A stretch of DNA of 64,000 bases, taken from NCBI GenBank assembly GCA_041391665.1, contig JAWKNO010000003.1, positions 372,001 to 436,000 on the forward strand, in the 5' to 3' direction. Position 1 is the first letter of the stretch. Every line of letters begins with the position of its first letter. Source of the stretch: Bacteroidia bacterium (GTDB lineage: Bacteria; Bacteroidota; Bacteroidia; J057). This document shows positions 61,144 through 64,000 of this stretch, piece by piece. The translations under genes and the position numbers were made by a program. Under the pieces are notes generated by a model that saw nothing but the letters and a program-made list of their open reading frames with translations, had not been told where the DNA came from and did no database searches.

Positions 61144-64000
61144 ATGCGTTTACCAAAAATAGCCATAGATAATTATGCCTTTGTCACCGTGCTGGTTTTT
61201 CTGGCCTTGTGCATGGGTACACTTTCCTTCCTGAATATGCCGCGGTCGGAAGACCCGGCGCTCAACTTCCCCCTTTACACCGTAGTCGCGGTGTATCCCG
61301 GAGCAGACCCCAAAGATATTGAAGAACTTGTAGTCGATCCGATAGAAGAAAAACTCAATGAGCTGGACGATCTCACCGAGATCCGGACCTCTATCAAAGA
61401 CGGGGTCGCAGTGATCAGAATCGAAGGCGAGTTTGGCGTCAATACAGACGACCAGTTTGATGAAGTAAGAGCCAGCGTCAACACCGTGAGGGATCAACTT
61501 CCCAGAGAACTCAACAGTCTGGAAATCAGGCAAATCAGCCCCCTTGATGTGAAAATTCTGCAAATGGCACTCATATCTGATGGTACGCCATACAGCGAAC
61601 TGATTCAATGGGCTTCCCGACTGGAAGACCGGCTCGAAAGTGTGGACGGCGTGCGCAGCGCGACAAAAGAAGGATACCCCGGGCAGGAAATCCGGATTTC
61701 GCTGGATCTCGAAAAAATTGCCCGGTTGGGCATACCCCTCAATCAGGTAACCGGTATCATTCAGGGAAATAATGCCAACATTCCCGGAGGTGACCTCGAA
61801 GCAGGAACCCAAAAATTTACCCTGAAGACCAGCGGAGGGTATCAATCCATTGAAGATTTGAGCAATACAGTGATTTCGGCCAGAAATGGCAATATCGTTT
61901 ATCTCCACGATGTAGCAGATGTATACTTTGGTTACGAAGATCCCCGCTACCTTGCCCGGGTCAACGGCAAACAGGCCATATTTGTCTCCCTTACACAAAA
62001 ATCAGGCGAAAATATCCTGAAAATCACCGATGAACTTGATGCCGAAATTGCAGATTTCCAGAAAGAATTGCCGCAGGGAATCACGCTGACATATGCCTTT
62101 AAACAAGGCCCGGCCGTTGCCTCACGGATCAATGATTTTTTTATGAATCTGCTTCAGGGAATTGCGCTGGTGGGGATCGTCATCCTGCTATTCCTGGGGA
62201 TACGCAATGCCCTGATCGTGATGACAGTGATTCCAACGTCTATTATCATCGCCATTTACCTGCTCGACATCAGCGGGTTTGGTCTTCAGCAGATTTCCAT
62301 TGCCGGACTGGTTCTTGCGCTCGGGTTGCTGGTTGACAATGGAATTGTGGTTGTAGAAAATGTTTACCGGTTTGTAAAAGAAGGCTACAGCCCATTGGAA
62401 GCCGCTGCGAAAGGTACTTCAGAGGTAGGCTGGGCCATTGTGAGTTCTACGGTCACAACGGTACTGGCATTTTTCCCCATCACCCAACTTGGTGGCGGGA
62501 CGGGAGAATTTATCCAGTCATTACCTCTGATCGTGATATATAGCCTGCTGGCTTCAGTTGTGCTGGCATTGGTCCTGACGCCTATTCTGGCAAGCAAACT
62601 TATGCGTCCGGTAGTGGATGGAAAACTCACCCGTGCAGAGAAGATAATGCAGAAATTCATTGAAACCCGGTACCGAAAAGTCTTGTCTTTTTCCCTCGAC
62701 AGACCATGGCTAATCGTCGGCCTGTCTGCAGCATCGCTTGTTGGCAGCATTTTCCTTTTCCCTTATGTAGGGGTGAGTTTTTTTCCAACGGCAGACAAGC
62801 CTATGTTGGTTGTAAACATTGACTTACCTGACGGAAGTAATTTGGAAAAAACCAATCAGGCTGCGCAATTTGTCGAAAGTGTCCTTGACACATCAACATT
62901 TGTAACCAGCCATATCATGAATGTAGGACATGGCAATCCACAGATTTACTACAATATTATTCCCAAAAACTTCTCCGCCAATCATGCCCAGGCACTGGTA
63001 CATCTGGAGACCTGGGATCAGGAAAAATTTTATCAGTTGGTAGCCAATCTCCGGCATACCTTTGACCAATATCCTGGCGCAAAGATCAGAGTTCTGGAGC
63101 TCAAAAATGGCCCTCCGTACGACGCGCCTGTAGCCATAAAAATTATCGGAGACGATCTGGACTCGCTCAAAGTATTTGCGGCATCGCTGGAAAAAGTGAT
63201 TTCGGCTCAGGAAGGCACATTTAATGTGGACAATCCGCTGGAACTCAGCAAAACCAATATTCGCACAAAGATCAACCGGGACAAAGCAGGAATGCTGGGG
63301 GTACAGCTGGCCGATATAGACATTGCGGTCAGGACAGCATTTACAGGCAATGAACTGGGAACCATGAATCTTCCTGACGGAAATAAATACCCGATGGTAG
63401 CCCGCATGGCCCAGGGAGAAAATGCACAGGCCAGCGATTTTAGCCGGATATCTGTAGCAAGTATTGCCGGTGCACAGGTTCCTTTAGGTCAGGTTGCCCG
63501 GCTGGAGTTTGAAGCAGGGGCTTCTGAAATCGATCATTACGGGCTGGAGCGAACGGTTACTGTGACCGCAGATGTGAAAGATGAATATAATGTAACCGAA
63601 ATTACACAAGCCATTATTGAAGATTTAAAGACTATTCCGTTGCCTACGGGTTACGAGTATTATATTTCGGGGGAATATGAGACGCAGCAGGAATCATTTG
63701 GCGACCTCGGGCAAATGCTGGTAGTAGCATTATTGGGAATATTTGCCGTGCTGGTACTTCAGTTTAAGTCTTTTAGTCAGCCTTTTGTAGTGTTTTCAGC
63801 AATTCCGCTGGCATTTTCGGGCTCTATTGTCGCATTATTCCTTTCCGGATATTCATTCTCATTCCTCGCTTTTGTAGGATTCACAAGTCTGGTAGGAATT
63901 GTCGTGAATACATCTATCATTTTGGTGGACTATACCAACCAGCTTCTGGAACGGGGAATGAGCATAAGAGATGCCCTGATGACAGCAAGTGAGACGCGAT
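61144..64000 (+). CDS. RND efflux transporter, N-terminal 952 residues (cut by window end)
   Basis: Inner membrane proton-driven pump of the AcrB/HAE1 kind. TM1 (NYAFVTVLVFLALCMGTLSFLN), the porter domains, and TM2-TM6 (about 335-540) are visible. The second half-repeat begins near residue 545. In TM4 the proton-relay pair reads LVDNGIVVVEN: Asp398 is present but the usual second Asp is Asn399. No interruption is seen up to the right edge; about 60-100 residues are missing. The drug or lipid substrate cannot be predicted. Confidence 0.93.
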   Translation, partial: MRLPKIAIDNYAFVTVLVFLALCMGTLSFLNMPRSEDPALNFPLYTVVAVYPGADPKDIEELVVDPIEEKLNELDDLTEIRTSIKDGVAVIRIEGEFGVNTDDQFDEVRASVNTVRDQLPRELNSLEIRQISPLDVKILQMALISDGTPYSELIQWASRLEDRLESVDGVRSATKEGYPGQEIRISLDLEKIARLGIPLNQVTGIIQGNNANIPGGDLEAGTQKFTLKTSGGYQSIEDLSNTVISARNGNIVYLHDVADVYFGYEDPRYLARVNGKQAIFVSLTQKSGENILKITDELDAEIADFQKELPQGITLTYAFKQGPAVASRINDFFMNLLQGIALVGIVILLFLGIRNALIVMTVIPTSIIIAIYLLDISGFGLQQISIAGLVLALGLLVDNGIVVVENVYRFVKEGYSPLEAAAKGTSEVGWAIVSSTVTTVLAFFPITQLGGGTGEFIQSLPLIVIYSLLASVVLALVLTPILASKLMRPVVDGKLTRAEKIMQKFIETRYRKVLSFSLDRPWLIVGLSAASLVGSIFLFPYVGVSFFPTADKPMLVVNIDLPDGSNLEKTNQAAQFVESVLDTSTFVTSHIMNVGHGNPQIYYNIIPKNFSANHAQALVHLETWDQEKFYQLVANLRHTFDQYPGAKIRVLELKNGPPYDAPVAIKIIGDDLDSLKVFAASLEKVISAQEGTFNVDNPLELSKTNIRTKINRDKAGMLGVQLADIDIAVRTAFTGNELGTMNLPDGNKYPMVARMAQGENAQASDFSRISVASIAGAQVPLGQVARLEFEAGASEIDHYGLERTVTVTADVKDEYNVTEITQAIIEDLKTIPLPTGYEYYISGEYETQQESFGDLGQMLVVALLGIFAVLVLQFKSFSQPFVVFSAIPLAFSGSIVALFLSGYSFSFLAFVGFTSLVGIVVNTSIILVDYTNQLLERGMSIRDALMTASETR

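Noticed and set aside
61150..61998. 282-codon minus-strand frame inside the RND pump
   Set aside because: The plus strand encodes an uninterrupted RND protein here; the reverse product has no recognisable features.
1..64000. tRNA or rRNA genes
   Set aside because: No cloverleaf-like or rRNA-like sequence was recognised in the intergenic regions by eye.

Overview
This 64 kb window is chromosomal DNA from a member of the Bacteroidota. The evidence is: two secreted proteins ending in type IX secretion (T9SS) C-terminal domains, SprB-type repeats, a BatB/BatC-like pair, a PyrR-PyrB pair, few Shine-Dalgarno sequences, and promoters of the -33 TTTG / -7 TAnnTTTG type. A free-living, sugar-degrading lineage (Saprospiria- or Cytophagia-like) is a reasonable guess but is not proven.

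Layout. 0-12 kb is mostly housekeeping with exported proteins between: the tail of a DUF1501 protein, recG with a NeuD-like acetyltransferase, a T9SS/SprB protein, an SH3 lipoprotein, glyA, tatC-rpiB-UDG. 12-18 kb is on the minus strand: a HAD phosphatase, a glycosyltransferase and both subunits of a methylcrotonyl-CoA-type carboxylase. 18-21.5 kb holds a T9SS beta-helix protein and a bestrophin-like channel. 21.5-24.2 kb has a Gfo/Idh/MocA oxidoreductase, an SMP-30 lactonase and a response regulator.

24.3-29.6 kb is an accessory hot spot and the most interesting part. Three small selfish or defence-type modules sit among ordinary genes. A miniature DinD with its middle deleted lies between a sensor kinase and its response regulator. 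A PIN(DUF3368)/UPF0175 toxin-antitoxin pair lies behind an SDR gene. A HigBA pair overlaps the SDR start codon. The first two are flanked by direct repeats that are copies of the 3' end of the upstream host gene: 39 bp of the kinase gene and 80 bp of the SDR gene. In both cases the cargo stop codon lies on the repeat junction. No transposase or integrase is visible. This matches insertion with long target duplication, or a Campbell-type single crossover, by very small cassettes.

29.6-39 kb is a sugar-degradation cluster: GH2 beta-galactosidase, GPH-type sugar transporter, two Tat-signal Gfo/Idh/MocA oxidoreductases, an exported esterase and a TIM-barrel isomerase/epimerase. The 39.06-39.46 kb gap holds dispersed inverted repeats and TTAACMA heptamers. 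39.5-44.3 kb has pyrR-pyrB, an LptF/LptG-like permease and the BatB/BatC-like pair. 44-54 kb contains an aminotransferase, an OmpA/TPR lipoprotein, ribosomal protein S1, and the minus-strand set nuoG-unknown-rdgB-udk. 54-58 kb carries a BKACE enzyme, a WYL regulator with a DUF6157 gene, a class C beta-lactamase-like hydrolase and an esterase. 57.9-64 kb is a TetR-controlled TolC/adaptor/RND efflux operon, with the pump cut off by the window end.
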